Below, piece after piece: positions 9,414-18,299 of a stretch of DNA of 64,000 bases. The stretch is from Streptomyces sp. MMG1533. Its GTDB lineage: Bacteria > Actinomycetota > Actinomycetes > Streptomycetales > Streptomycetaceae. The notes below the pieces were generated by a model. It was not told where the DNA came from. It saw only the letters and a list, made by a program, of their open reading frames with translations, and did no database searches. A program made the translations under genes and the position numbers. The first letter of the stretch is position 1; the number at the start of each line of letters is the position of its first letter. The DNA is taken from the NCBI RefSeq assembly GCF_001279775.1, contig NZ_LGDG01000260.1, positions 1 to 64,000 of the forward strand, written 5' to 3'.

Positions 9414-10045
9414 CGGTGCGTCAGTTCCGGGCGGATGTCGACGACCCCCTCCACCGCCCGCACGGCCCGGGCCACGACGGGGACGAGTGCGCGGTCGGGC
9501 AGGGAACCGCCCAGCGTGACCACGCCCTCGGCCACCGACACCGTCAGTGTGGTGGTGAGCGGGAGCTGGTTGAGAACGGTGTGCCGGATCTCCTCGGCGA
9601 TCTCCTCGTCGGAGCGGAGGAAGACCTTGAGCAGGTCGCCGCGGCTGACCACGCCCTGCAGGATGCCCACGCCGTCCACGACGGGCAGCCGCTTGACGTG
9701 CCGGCGGGCCATGATGCGGGCGGCCTCGGCCAGCGAGGCGTCCGCGTGCACGGTGACGGCCGGGGTGCTCATCAGTTCGCCCGCGGTCACCGCCGCCGCC
9801 TTGGCCCGCTCCACGAGCTCGCCCGGCTTGATGTCGGCGTCGTCGACGTCGCGGAACTCCTCCTTGTGCAGCAGATCGGCCTCGGAGACCACGCCGATGA
9901 CCCGGCCCTCGCCCTCCAGGACCGGCAGCGCGCTGACCTTCCACTGGTCGAACAGCTCGACGATCTCCTTGAAGGGCGCGTCGCGCCCGACTGCGACGAC
10001 GGTGTGTGTCATCACGTCGCTCACGGTGTACGAAGAATCAGGCAT
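9410..10045 (-). CDS. CBS-pair and BON domain protein
   Basis: Protein of 211 residues. Two CBS motifs span about residues 1-135 ([19 protein letters not shown] and [20 protein letters not shown]) and a BON domain follows (about 140-205, [20 protein letters not shown]). CBS pairs usually bind adenosyl nucleotides such as AMP, ATP or SAM and act as energy sensors. It sits between the hydrogenase large subunit and hypD and overlaps hypD by four bases, so it is made with the enzyme. Its role in hydrogenase control is inferred; it is not a standard Hyp protein. Confidence 0.85.
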   Translation of the reverse strand: MPDSSYTVSDVMTHTVVAVGRDAPFKEIVELFDQWKVSALPVLEGEGRVIGVVSEADLLHKEEFRDVDDADIKPGELVERAKAAAVTAGELMSTPAVTVHADASLAEAARIMARRHVKRLPVVDGVGILQGVVSRGDLLKVFLRSDEEIAEEIRHTVLNQLPLTTTLTVSVAEGVVTLGGSLPDRALVPVVARAVRAVEGVVDIRPELTHR

Positions 10046-10055
10046 CGCGGCCTCC

Positions 10056-11387
10056 TCAGGTGCGGACGACCGTCAGGTCGAGGAAGTGGGTGGAACAGGA
10101 GATGCAGGGGTCGTGGTTGCGGATGGCCCGCTCGCACAACGCCGTCAACTCGGCGTCGTCCGGGTCGTGTTCGGCGAGGGCGCGCTGCGCGACGCGGCGC
10201 AGGTCGTCCTCGATGGCTCCCTGGTTCTGCGCGGTGGGCGGCACGAGCCGGGCGTCGGTGACGGTGCCGTCGGCGTCGAGGACGTAACGGTGGTAGAGCA
10301 GCCCGCGCGGCGCCTCGGTCGCGCCGTGTCCGACACCGGCGGCGGGTGGCACGTCGGTGTACGGGCGCCCCGGCGGCTCGTACTCCTCGATGATCCGCAA
10401 CGCCTCGTCGACGGCGTACACCACCTCGACCGCACGCACGAGGATGGACCGGAACGGATTGCGGCACACCGCGCCCGCGCGCGGATCGCCGAGCCCCGCC
10501 TCCCGGGCCGCCTCCAGGGCTGCCGGGGACAGCCGGCGCCCGCTCACCGCGAACCGGGCGAGGGCCCCGGTGAGGTGGCGGCGCCCGTCGAGCCGCGAGT
10601 GCAGTGCGGTGGAGTGCGGCACGTGAGTCTCGGCGACGCGGTCCGTGAAGTCCCGCACCGGGAACGAGCCGAGGGTGCCGTCGGAGCGCAGCACGGTCGG
10701 GGTGCCGCCCTCGATGGCATACGTGTCCGGGGCGGCCAGTGCCAGCAGGTCGGCGTCGACACGGGCATCCGGGAAGTCGAACCCGGCCACCCAGCGTACG
10801 GTCTCCCGGGCGTCGTCGAGCGCCTGCCTCAACTCCTCGGCCAGTGGCCGCAGTTCGGCACGGGGCGGGGTCCGGTGGAAGCCTCCGAGTCGTACGTTGA
10901 CGGGGTGGACGGCCCGTCCGCCGAGCAGTTCCATGAGGGAGTTGCCCGCCTTCTTCAGCCGCAGCCCCCGCTCCACGTCGGCCCGGTGCGTGCGGGCCAG
11001 TTCGATGGCGCTTGCGCGGCCCAGGAAGTCGGGCGCGTGCAGCAGGTAGATGTGCAGGGCGTGGCTCTCGATCCACTCGCCGCAGTACAGCAGCCGCCGC
11101 AGGTCCCGGATCACCGGGTCGACGGTGACACCGCAGGCGTCCTCGATCGCCGCGCACGCGCTCATCTGGTACGCCACCGGGCAGATCCCGCACACCCGGG
11201 CGGTGATGTCCGGCGGCTCGGTGTAGGCGCGTCCGCGCAGGAACGCCTCGAAGAAGCGGGGCGGTTCGTAGATGTCCAGCCGGGCCTCGGTGACCGTGCC
11301 GTCCTGAACGCACAGGCGCAACGCGCCCTCGCCCTCGACCCGGGAGAGCGAGCCGACGTGCAGGACACGGGATCCGCGGTGGGTCAC
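10056..11387 (-). CDS. hyhL: Group 3b [NiFe]-hydrogenase large subunit
   Basis: Catalytic subunit of 443 residues. The nickel ligands are visible in two motifs: R-V-C66-G-I-C69-P near the N-terminus and D-P-C428-I-S-C431-S-T-H434 near the C-terminus. Nine residues follow His434 and should be removed by the maturation protease after nickel insertion. The gene order HyhB-HyhG-HyhS-HyhL identifies the cytoplasmic NADP-linked group 3b type, which can also reduce sulfur in archaeal relatives. A GTG start overlaps the small-subunit stop (GTGA). Confidence 0.94.
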   Translation of the reverse strand: MTHRGSRVLHVGSLSRVEGEGALRLCVQDGTVTEARLDIYEPPRFFEAFLRGRAYTEPPDITARVCGICPVAYQMSACAAIEDACGVTVDPVIRDLRRLLYCGEWIESHALHIYLLHAPDFLGRASAIELARTHRADVERGLRLKKAGNSLMELLGGRAVHPVNVRLGGFHRTPPRAELRPLAEELRQALDDARETVRWVAGFDFPDARVDADLLALAAPDTYAIEGGTPTVLRSDGTLGSFPVRDFTDRVAETHVPHSTALHSRLDGRRHLTGALARFAVSGRRLSPAALEAAREAGLGDPRAGAVCRNPFRSILVRAVEVVYAVDEALRIIEEYEPPGRPYTDVPPAAGVGHGATEAPRGLLYHRYVLDADGTVTDARLVPPTAQNQGAIEDDLRRVAQRALAEHDPDDAELTALCERAIRNHDPCISCSTHFLDLTVVRT

Positions 11388-12148
11388 GTCCTCGCCTCCT
11401 TGTCGATCTTGTCGAAAGCGGCGGCGTTGAAGGTGTGCAGGAACCGTCCGACGGCGGCCTCGTCGAGACCGTCGCGGCGCAGCAGCGGAATCAGCGCGGG
11501 CAGGTTCACCGAACCCGACGGGCCGAAGCAGCCGAAGCAGCCGCGGTCGTACGCCGGGCACAGTGCCCCGCACCCGGCGTGCGTGACCGGGCCGAGGCAG
11601 GGGGCGCCGTGGGCGACGGTGACGCAGACGGTTCCGCGCCGCTTGCACTCGAAGCACACGCTGTGGTTCGGGACGTCGGGCTTGCGGCCGGCGAGGAACG
11701 CGGTGATGATTTCGAGGAGCTGGCGGCGGTCGATGGGGCAGCCGCGCAGTTCGAAGTCGACGTCGACGTGGGCCGAGACCGGGGTGGAGGTGGCCAGGGT
11801 GGAGATGTACTCGGGGTGCGCGTAGACCGTGCGCCGGTACTCGTCCACGTCCGCGAAGTTCCGCAGCGCCTGGATGCCGCCGGCGGTGGCGCACGCGCCG
11901 ATGGTCACCAGGTGGCGGGAGGCGTCCCGGATCGCGCGGACGCGCTCGGCGTCCGCGGCGGTGGTGACCGAGCCCTCGACAAGGGCGAGGTCGTACGGTC
12001 CGGGTGCGACCGCGCTGGACGCTTCCAGGAAGTGGGTGATGTCCACCCGGCCCGCCAGGGCGAGGAGTTCGTCCTCGCAGTCCAGCAGGGTGAGCTGGCA
12101 GCCGTCGCAGGAGGCCAGTTTGAACACGGCGAGTGTGGGCGTGTTCAT
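11384..12148 (-). CDS. hyhS: [NiFe]-hydrogenase small subunit
   Basis: Iron-sulfur subunit of 254 residues passing electrons between the [NiFe] site and the flavoprotein. The proximal cluster motif SC14DGC17Q is at the N-terminus, with IGACATAGG and RGCPID further on. The C-terminal half holds many cysteines ([29 protein letters not shown]) for the medial and distal clusters. There is no twin-arginine signal, so the enzyme is cytoplasmic. Confidence 0.94.
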   Translation of the reverse strand: MNTPTLAVFKLASCDGCQLTLLDCEDELLALAGRVDITHFLEASSAVAPGPYDLALVEGSVTTAADAERVRAIRDASRHLVTIGACATAGGIQALRNFADVDEYRRTVYAHPEYISTLATSTPVSAHVDVDFELRGCPIDRRQLLEIITAFLAGRKPDVPNHSVCFECKRRGTVCVTVAHGAPCLGPVTHAGCGALCPAYDRGCFGCFGPSGSVNLPALIPLLRRDGLDEAAVGRFLHTFNAAAFDKIDKEART

Positions 12149-12149
12149 C

Positions 12150-12956
12150 TCACAACTCCCTTACGGACAGCAGGGGTTCGGCGATGTCCCAGCCGGCCAC
12201 CGGCCCGTCCCGGCACACCAGCAGGGGACCGAGCTGGCAGTGCCCGCAGTGCCCGGTGGCGCAGCGCATGTTGCGCTCCAGCGAGACCCGGATCCGCTCC
12301 TTGGGCACCCCTCGGTCCGCGAGTTCGCGGGCGGTGGCGCGGATCATCGGCTCGGGGCCGCAGACGAACGCCCAGGTGCCGACGGGGTCGAAGGGGGCAC
12401 GCCCCAGCAGCTGGGTGACCACTCCGACGTCCCCTCGCCACTCTTTGTCGGGCCAGTCGACCATCACCCCGGTGTACGCCGTCGGCCAGCTGTCGATCTC
12501 CTCCCGGGTGATCAGATCACCGGGCGTACGTGCCCCGACGAGCACGCTGACCCGGCCGTACGCTTCCGGCTCGGCCAGCGCGCTCAGGATCAGCGGCCGC
12601 AGCGGAGCGAGCCCGATGCCGCCGGCGACCACCAGCAGGTCCCGGCCGCGCGCCCGGTCCAGCTCCCAGCTCGTGCCGTAAGGGCCGCGCAGGCCCAGGA
12701 CGTCGCCGACGCGGGCCGCGCACAGGCCGTCGGAGACCGCGCCCACGCTGCGGATCGTGTGGGCGAGGCCGCCCGTGCTCTGCACGGAACTCACCGACAG
12801 GGGGATCTCGCCGCGGCCGAAGCAGTGCACCATCGCGAACTGCCCCGGCGCGAAGTCGTCCAGTGCTTCGGCGACCGGTTCGAGCCGCAGCGTGACCGAC
12901 TCCTCGGTCTCCCGCCGCCGGTCGACCACGAGGTATGGAACCGGTACGGCGGTCAT
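12150..12956 (-). CDS. hyhG: Hydrogenase FAD/NAD(P)-binding subunit
   Basis: Protein of 268 residues in the ferredoxin-NADP reductase superfamily. An FAD-binding barrel ([16 protein letters not shown]) precedes a nucleotide-binding domain ([22 protein letters not shown]) and a C-terminal cysteine cluster [17 protein letters not shown] that binds [2Fe-2S]. It is the subunit that exchanges electrons with NADP(H). It ends one base before the small subunit start and overlaps the preceding gene by four bases. Confidence 0.92.
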   Translation of the reverse strand: MTAVPVPYLVVDRRRETEESVTLRLEPVAEALDDFAPGQFAMVHCFGRGEIPLSVSSVQSTGGLAHTIRSVGAVSDGLCAARVGDVLGLRGPYGTSWELDRARGRDLLVVAGGIGLAPLRPLILSALAEPEAYGRVSVLVGARTPGDLITREEIDSWPTAYTGVMVDWPDKEWRGDVGVVTQLLGRAPFDPVGTWAFVCGPEPMIRATARELADRGVPKERIRVSLERNMRCATGHCGHCQLGPLLVCRDGPVAGWDIAEPLLSVREL

Positions 12957-13417
12957 CGCACACCGCCGCTGGTGGAGGTGCCGTACAGGTCGACCAGCCG
13001 GGCGCGGGCCGCGTTCAGCCGATGGGACAGCACCCGGCCGACCCAGCGGCCGATCTCCCGCCCGAACTCGGCGTCGTCGTCGTACATCAGGCGCACGGCG
13101 ACGGCGTCGAACTCGTAGGCCCGCACCGGCGTCTGCGCCCGGGCGCCCAGCTGCCAGACGTACGGCTCGAACAGCCAGGACCAGCCCACGAGGTCACCCT
13201 CGCCGAGGGTTTCGATGACGGGCGTGGGACGACCGGGGACGTGCATGTCGAGGGCGACCGTGCCGTCGCGGACGATCCAGAAGCGGTCGGCGTGCCCGCC
13301 CTCCTCGAACAGCCGGGCGCCCTGGCGGAAGCCGACCTCGCGGGCGACGCGCAGGAGCCGCTCCCGGTGCTCGGGAGGCAGCGCGGACGTCATGCGCAGG
13401 GTGATCGAGGGGGTCAT
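12953..13417 (-). CDS. Cyclic-nucleotide-binding domain protein in hydrogenase operon
   Basis: Protein of 154 residues consisting of one cNMP-binding (Crp/Fnr N-terminal) jelly roll: [20 protein letters not shown] and [13 protein letters not shown] are its core. It has no helix-turn-helix domain, so it should not bind DNA itself. It lies between the HyhB and HyhG genes, overlapping the latter by four bases. Similar proteins occur in other group 3b operons; I infer an allosteric or assembly role. Confidence 0.85.
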   Translation of the reverse strand: MTPSITLRMTSALPPEHRERLLRVAREVGFRQGARLFEEGGHADRFWIVRDGTVALDMHVPGRPTPVIETLGEGDLVGWSWLFEPYVWQLGARAQTPVRAYEFDAVAVRLMYDDDAEFGREIGRWVGRVLSHRLNAARARLVDLYGTSTSGGVR

Positions 13418-13420
13418 CGC

Positions 13421-14563
13421 TCACGCCTCCGTCTCGAGTTCGGCCGCCAGTGCGGCGACTTCCTCCGTGATGTCGATGCCGACCGGGCACCAGGCGATGC
13501 ACCGCCCACAGCCGACGCACCCGGACGTGCCGAACTGGTCGTGCCAGGTGGAGAGCTTGTGGGTGAGCCACTGCCGGTACCGGGCGCGTCCCGAGGCGCG
13601 GACCGGGCCCTCGTGGAGGTAGGAGAAGTCCAGGTCGAAGCAGGAGTCCCAGCGCTGCCACCGCTCGGTGTGGTCACCGGTGAGGTCGGTGACCTCCTCG
13701 GTGGTGGTGCAGAAGCAGGTGGGGCACACCATCGTGCAGTTGCCGCAGGTCAGACAACGTGACGCGACGTCGTCCCACTGCTCGGCTTCCAGGCTCGCGC
13801 CGAGCAGCGCACGCAGGTCGACCGGGGGCAGCGCCCGGCCCATGCGGTCACGTGCCGCGTCCACCGCGGCCCGGGCGGTCGTGTCCGTGACCCTGTCGGC
13901 GGCCCGGTGCGGAACCCGCTCCAGCAGCCGGGCACCCTCCTCACTGCCCACGCGGACGAGGAACCGGTGCCCGTCCTCGTCCACCACCTCGGTGAGCGCC
14001 AGGTCGTACCCGGCGTCGGCCGCGGGGCCGCCGCCCGTCGACACGCAGAAGCAGGTCGCGCCCGGTTCGGTGCACTCGGCGGCGATGAGCAGCGCCCGCT
14101 TCCGGCGCTTCCCGTAGCCTCCGTCCGGGTGCCGCCCGCCGGTCAGGACGCGATCCTGGACGGCGATGGCCCGCAGGTCGCAGGGGCGCACGCCGAGGAA
14201 GGCGTACGCCGGTGCCTCGGGTTCGTCGGCCGTGAAGGACAGGTCGCCCCCGGGCGTCCGGTCGGCGCTCCAGAGGCGCTCTCGCGCGGGGTGCAGACAG
14301 GACTTCCAGGACTGTGGGCCCGCGCTGTGAGCGAAGGCGGCACCGTCCTCGCGGCGGACGAGACGGTAGCGCCCGGCGTCCAGCTCGACACCCCAGCCGT
14401 ACGGCAGCTCGGCTGCCGAGGCCAGCTCGGCCAGCACGATCGCTCCGTCGCGGACCGTCGGCCCGACGACGGTGCGCCCGTCCGCCACCAGGGCCGCCAC
14501 CAGGGCGTCGAGCCCGTCACGGTCCAGGACCGCCGGAGCTCTCGGGGCTTCGGTGCCGGTCAT
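13421..14563 (-). CDS. hyhB: Hydrogenase 4Fe-4S subunit (HyhB-like)
   Basis: First gene of the operon, 380 residues. Two cubane cluster motifs lie in the C-terminal half: [14 protein letters not shown] and [14 protein letters not shown]. Upstream residues such as [16 protein letters not shown] and [10 protein letters not shown] are shared with the beta subunits of group 3b hydrogenases and sulfite reductases. The ATG at 14563 has GAGGAGG at optimal distance; the open frame beyond it is noncoding. A palindromic box lies 74-89 bp upstream. Confidence 0.92.
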   Translation of the reverse strand: MTGTEAPRAPAVLDRDGLDALVAALVADGRTVVGPTVRDGAIVLAELASAAELPYGWGVELDAGRYRLVRREDGAAFAHSAGPQSWKSCLHPARERLWSADRTPGGDLSFTADEPEAPAYAFLGVRPCDLRAIAVQDRVLTGGRHPDGGYGKRRKRALLIAAECTEPGATCFCVSTGGGPAADAGYDLALTEVVDEDGHRFLVRVGSEEGARLLERVPHRAADRVTDTTARAAVDAARDRMGRALPPVDLRALLGASLEAEQWDDVASRCLTCGNCTMVCPTCFCTTTEEVTDLTGDHTERWQRWDSCFDLDFSYLHEGPVRASGRARYRQWLTHKLSTWHDQFGTSGCVGCGRCIAWCPVGIDITEEVAALAAELETEA

Positions 14564-14636
14564 CGCGGTCCTCCTCGCCAAGGGGCTGCTCCGTCTCCCT
14601 TGCCTTAAGCGTGCAGCCGGGCCACGGCACCTGGCA

Positions 14637-14678
14637 GGGGCCGTTCGGCCCTCGACGGGCCCGGTCGGGCAACGGCCC
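14637..14678. promoter_or_regulatory. DosR/OsdR-like box upstream of hydrogenase operon
   Basis: GGGGCCGTTCGGCCCT (14637-14652) is an almost perfect copy of the island palindrome. A half-similar GGGCAACGGCCC follows at 14667-14678, 30 bp further away, giving a paired arrangement. The pair sits 74-115 bp before the first hydrogenase gene. Confidence 0.65.
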
Positions 14679-14709
14679 GGGGCGCATGACCGCCCCTGGC
14701 CGGGTTGCC

Positions 14710-14967
14710 TCACGGCAGCGGCTCGCCCAGCTCGCCCTCGACCGCGCCGGCCATCGCCCGGAGCACGTCGAGCGTCCGCCGCGCCTCTGCCTCGTCCACC
14801 TCGGTGATCGCGAAGCCGACGTGCACAATGACGTACGTGCCCACGTCCGCGTCTGGCGTGCAGCTGAGGCAGACCTCACGCCGTACGCCGCCGAAGTCGA
14901 CGGTGGCCATGCGCAGCCCGGCGTCTTCGTGGACTTCCAGGACCTGTCCCGGGATGCCAAGGCACAT
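14710..14967 (-). CDS. hypC: Hydrogenase maturation chaperone HypC
   Basis: Small protein of 85 residues starting MCLGIPGQV. The N-terminal Met-Cys is the signature of HypC, whose Cys2 binds the iron centre with HypD and escorts it to the large subunit precursor. It ends 146 bp before the hydrogenase operon start and follows hypF by six bases, so hypF-hypC (with the protease) form a separate short transcription unit. Confidence 0.95.
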   Translation of the reverse strand: MCLGIPGQVLEVHEDAGLRMATVDFGGVRREVCLSCTPDADVGTYVIVHVGFAITEVDEAEARRTLDVLRAMAGAVEGELGEPLP

Positions 14968-14973
14968 GAGTGC

Positions 14974-17262
14974 TCACCTCTCCTCGGCCAGCCGCGCGGC
15001 CGCGACCGCCGCCTGGCCGTAGCTGATGCCACCGTCCCCGACCGGGACCTGGCTGCCGACCAGCACACGCAGGCCCTGTGCGTGCAGCCGTCGCCGTACC
15101 TCGGTGAGCAGCAGCCGGTTGACGAAGCAGCCGCCGCCCAGGCACACCGTGCGCGGCGCGCCGTCCTCGACGGCCCGTGCGACGAGTTCGGCGGTGACGA
15201 TCGCGAGCGTCAGATGGAAGCCCGCCGCCAGCCGCGACACGGGCTCCCCGCCCAGCCGGCGTTCCAGCAGGTCCGTCAGGGTCGGCGCGGAGTCGTACAC
15301 CCACAGGCCCTGCGCGCGGACGACGCGGTGGGCGAGCGGTACGGCGTGCTCGCGGCCCGCCGCCGCTTCGACCAGCACGGCCGCCTCGCCCTCGTAACTC
15401 ACCTGGTCGGCGAGGCCGAGCAACGCGGCGACCGTGTCGAAGAGCCGCCCGGCGCTGGACGCCCGCGGGCAGTTGACGTCACGGGCCACCGTGGCGCGTA
15501 CGGCGGCGACCTCGCCGGCGTCGAGCCGGTCCGTGAAGGCCCGGGTCAGCCAGGGGTAGGGGCGCGGACTGCCCAGCTGCTCGCCGCCCAGCAGGTGCCC
15601 GAGGGCGGTGCGGGAGGGATGGCGTACCGCCGCGTCGCCGCCTGGCAGGGGCGCGGTCGCGAACCTGCCCACACGGCGGTAGCCGCTCAGATCGGCGACG
15701 AGGAGCTCGCCGCCCCACAGCGTGCCGTCGTCGCCCAGCCCCAGACCGTCGTACGCGACGCCGAGGAAGCGGCCCCGCACCCCGTGCTCGGCAGCGCAGG
15801 CGGCCACATGCGCATGGTGGTGCTGCACCGGGATTCGGCGCAGTGGCTGCGTCTTGGCCCACTGGGCGGAGAGGTAGCCGGGGTGCAGATCGTGCGCGAT
15901 CGCCACCGGTTCGATTCCGGTGAGGCGTTTGAGATCGTCGTACGACGTCCGGAACGCGTCGTACGTCGCCACGTCGGCCAGGTCGCCGGTGTGCGGTCCG
16001 AGATGCGCCCGCCCGTCGGCGGCCAGCGCGAAGGTGTGCTTGAGCTGGGCGCCCGCCCCCGCGATCGGCTCGCGCACGTCGAGCGGCAGCGGGGCCGGCG
16101 CCAGGCCGCGCGCCCGGCGGACGGTGATCCGGGTCCGGCCGGCGAACTGCACCACGGAGTCGTCGTAGCGGGCCCGGATCGGCCGGTCGTGGGTGAGGAA
16201 GCCGTCGGCGACGGCGGCGAGCGCGCGGCGGGCGTCGGTGTCCTCGACGGCGATGGGCTCGTCGCTGAGGTTGCCGCTGGTGACCACCAGCGGGCGGGCC
16301 GGCTCGTCGAGCAGCAGGTGGTGCAGACCGGTGGTGGGCAGGAACAGGCCGATGCGGGACAGTCCGGGATGGACCCCGTCCGCGAGAGGCGTCTCACCAC
16401 GTGCCCGCAGCCGGGCGAGCAGGACGACGGGGCGCACCGACGACGTCAGGGCCGCGCGCTCCGCGCTGCCGATCCGCGCCAGCCGGGCCGCCGTGTCGAC
16501 GTCCCCCACCATGACGGCGAACGGCTTCGTCGGTCGTCGCTTGCGGCGTCGCAGCTCGGCCACGGCCCGCGGATCACCCGCGTCGCACACCAACTGGTAG
16601 CCGCCGATCCCCTTCAGCGCGACGATCCCGCCCTCGGCGACGGTCTTGACCGCCGCTCGCAGCGCTTCCTCGCCGCGCAGTTCGCCCCACGCCAGGCGAG
16701 GACCGCAGGCGGGGCAGGCCACGGGCTCGGCGTGGAACCGCCGGTCGCCGGGATCGGCGTATTCGGCCGCGCAGTCGGCGCACAGCGGGAAGCGCCGCAT
16801 CGTCGTACGGATCCGGTCGTACGGAAGATCCTCGATGATCGTGGCGCGCGGCCCGCAGTCGGTGCAGTTGATGAACGGGTAGCGGTGGCGCCGGTCGTGG
16901 GGGTTACGCAGCTCGTGCAGGCAGGCGTCGCAGATCGCCGCGTCCGGAGGGATCTCGCGCGGCACCGTGCCCGTGTGACCGGGCGCGCTGTGCCATACGT
17001 GGAAGCCCTCCTCGGACATCGACTCCCGTGTACCGCGCGTCAGGTGGACCCCGCGTACGCGGGCGAGAATCGGAGTGTCGGCGCGCAGCCGCGCCGCGAA
17101 CTCCTCGATGACGTCCGGCGGTCCCGCGACCTCGCCCTCCACGTGCCCGTTCACATTGGCCACCCAGCCGTCCAGGCCGAGCGCGGACGCCGTGCGGTAC
17201 ACGAAGGGCCGGAAGCCGACTCCCTGGACGATGCCGTCCACCTGGAAGCGTCGCACGGTCAT
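14974..17262 (-). CDS. hypF: Carbamoyltransferase HypF
   Basis: Protein of 762 residues with the full HypF layout: acylphosphatase domain (about 1-90, GIVQGVGFRPFVYRTA), two zinc-finger-like cysteine sets (CDACLHELRNP, then CTDCGPRA; CADCAAEYADP, then CPACGPRL), a YrdC-like domain (about 200-380, ALKGIGGYQLVCDA), and a Kae1-like C-terminal part (HHHAHVAACAAEHG, AYDGLGLGDDGTLWGGE). It makes carbamoyl-adenylate and transfers the carbamoyl group to HypE. It overlaps the protease gene by four bases. Confidence 0.95.
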   Translation of the reverse strand: MTVRRFQVDGIVQGVGFRPFVYRTASALGLDGWVANVNGHVEGEVAGPPDVIEEFAARLRADTPILARVRGVHLTRGTRESMSEEGFHVWHSAPGHTGTVPREIPPDAAICDACLHELRNPHDRRHRYPFINCTDCGPRATIIEDLPYDRIRTTMRRFPLCADCAAEYADPGDRRFHAEPVACPACGPRLAWGELRGEEALRAAVKTVAEGGIVALKGIGGYQLVCDAGDPRAVAELRRRKRRPTKPFAVMVGDVDTAARLARIGSAERAALTSSVRPVVLLARLRARGETPLADGVHPGLSRIGLFLPTTGLHHLLLDEPARPLVVTSGNLSDEPIAVEDTDARRALAAVADGFLTHDRPIRARYDDSVVQFAGRTRITVRRARGLAPAPLPLDVREPIAGAGAQLKHTFALAADGRAHLGPHTGDLADVATYDAFRTSYDDLKRLTGIEPVAIAHDLHPGYLSAQWAKTQPLRRIPVQHHHAHVAACAAEHGVRGRFLGVAYDGLGLGDDGTLWGGELLVADLSGYRRVGRFATAPLPGGDAAVRHPSRTALGHLLGGEQLGSPRPYPWLTRAFTDRLDAGEVAAVRATVARDVNCPRASSAGRLFDTVAALLGLADQVSYEGEAAVLVEAAAGREHAVPLAHRVVRAQGLWVYDSAPTLTDLLERRLGGEPVSRLAAGFHLTLAIVTAELVARAVEDGAPRTVCLGGGCFVNRLLLTEVRRRLHAQGLRVLVGSQVPVGDGGISYGQAAVAAARLAEER

Positions 17263-17765
17263 GGCAGCCTCCCCGCTGGTGTGCCGCGATGGCGCGCGAT
17301 CTCGTCCTCGACGGAAACGGCGAGCGGTTCGACGACGGCCGCGACAGCGGGGGAGAGCCCGGTGCCGAGGGAACCGTCGGCGCCCTCCGCCGCGTAGACC
17401 ACCAGCCGGGACGGAAGACGCCCCAGGACACGCGCAAGTTCGACGGCCTCACCGAGGCCCAGCCCGTGCGAGCTGGTGGTCGGCGGCTGCTCCAGTCGCC
17501 CGGCGTCGAGTTCGAGGCGGTGCACACGGCCAGGGCGTCCGGGATGCGCGTGCGCGGCGTCCACGACGACCGCGAGAGCGGCGTCCTCCCACAGGCCGAT
17601 CAGCCGACCCGGGTCGCCGTCGCAGGTGGCGAGCACCGTGCCGGGCGGCAGCGGCCGGTCCTCGGCCCGCTTCCGCAGCCGGGCCACCACGGCCCAGCCG
17701 ACGCCGTCGTCGCGCCGGAACTCGTTCCCGACGCCGATGACGGCGATCCGCGTGCGCGTCGTCAT
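17259..17765 (-). CDS. Hydrogenase maturation protease (HyaD/HycI type)
   Basis: Endopeptidase of 168 residues of the family that trims the C-terminus of the large subunit once nickel is inserted. The motif GVGNEFRRDDGVGWAVV contains the conserved Asp of the nickel-sensing site, and a second acidic residue lies in VVVDAAHAH, followed by SSHGLGLGEA. Its substrate is very likely HyhL, which carries a nine-residue extension after DPCISCSTH. Start chosen at the ATG at 17765, with GGTGAG upstream. Confidence 0.9.
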   Translation of the reverse strand: MTTRTRIAVIGVGNEFRRDDGVGWAVVARLRKRAEDRPLPPGTVLATCDGDPGRLIGLWEDAALAVVVDAAHAHPGRPGRVHRLELDAGRLEQPPTTSSHGLGLGEAVELARVLGRLPSRLVVYAAEGADGSLGTGLSPAVAAVVEPLAVSVEDEIARHRGTPAGRLP

Positions 17766-17801
17766 GTATCTCACCGTGCGCTGCCACGAGTGCGGCCTGC
17801 A

Positions 17802-17837
17802 GGGGCCGAACGACCCATGCCGAGGGCCGATCCGCCC
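17802..17837. promoter_or_regulatory. Paired DosR/OsdR-like boxes before protease-hypF-hypC
   Basis: GGGGCCGAACGACCC (17802-17816) and GGGCCGATCCGCCC (17824-17837) lie 37-72 bp upstream of the maturation protease start. The first matches the island palindrome with one changed base; the second is weaker. Confidence 0.55.
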
Positions 17838-18097
17838 TTTCACGTCAGGGTCTGGCGTCCGGTCGGTCCACGGGCCCGGGCCGGCTCGCCGGGGCCGCTG
17901 TGAGCACGCCCGCGTCGAGCAGGGTGCCTGCCGAGGGACGGCCAGGGGCTGGACCACAGGGCCTAGAGCAGCAGGCCGGCGGACGCCGCGATGACCGCTG
18001 GGGGCGTTGCGCCGTTGCTGTCCGTCACGGTGGCGGCGCCCGCGCCCCGGAGCACCGTATGCGCAGTACGCGACCACGACGACGGTGTCCTGACCAT

Positions 18098-18126
18098 CCC
18101 GGTCCCGGTCCCGGTCCCGGTCCCGG
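18098..18126. repeat. CCCGGT hexamer tandem run
   Basis: Nearly five perfect copies of a six-base unit (CCCGGT) in the noncoding region between the two divergent units. It is a slippage-prone microsatellite; a regulatory effect is possible but not evident. Confidence 0.8.
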
Positions 18127-18191
18127 AGGCGAAGGCGGGCACCAGGACCATGCCCGTGCGGGACGGGGGGAGAGGCCGCGGGTTGGCGGGA

Positions 18192-18205
18192 GGGCCGTTC
18201 GGCCC
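18192..18205. promoter_or_regulatory. Perfect DosR/OsdR-like box before sulfide module
   Basis: GGGCCGTTCGGCCC is the cleanest copy of the palindrome in the window (only the central TT breaks symmetry). It lies 95-108 bp before the start of the FAD oxidoreductase at 18300. Confidence 0.6.
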
Positions 18206-18299
18206 GGCGGGGACAGTGCCGGCGGTATACCCCCATGGGTAAGCGGCCAGGGACCAGTGGCCCCTGCCCACGGCCCAACTCCCGCATGACAGTGGAGGT

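Larger units (their letters stand above)
17766..18299. other. Divergent intergenic region with boxes and hexamer repeat
   Basis: This 534-bp gap separates the divergent protease and sulfide oxidoreductase genes. It holds three palindromic boxes and a (GGTCCC)n run at 18098-18126. Open frames in it have no recognisable homology and I do not support any as genes. Confidence 0.6.

Noticed and set aside
8691..11825. 1044-codon open frame on the plus strand across the hydrogenase operon
   Set aside because: It runs antisense to four well-supported proteins; long antisense frames are common in DNA with G/C-ending codons.
14314..17397. 1027-codon plus-strand frame opposite hypF
   Set aside because: Antisense to hypF, hypC and the protease; residues are Arg/Gly/Pro-rich without motifs.
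18098..18126. Hexamer run considered as a CRISPR-like or origin iteron array
   Set aside because: There are no spacers and the unit is only six bases; a simple microsatellite is the plain explanation.
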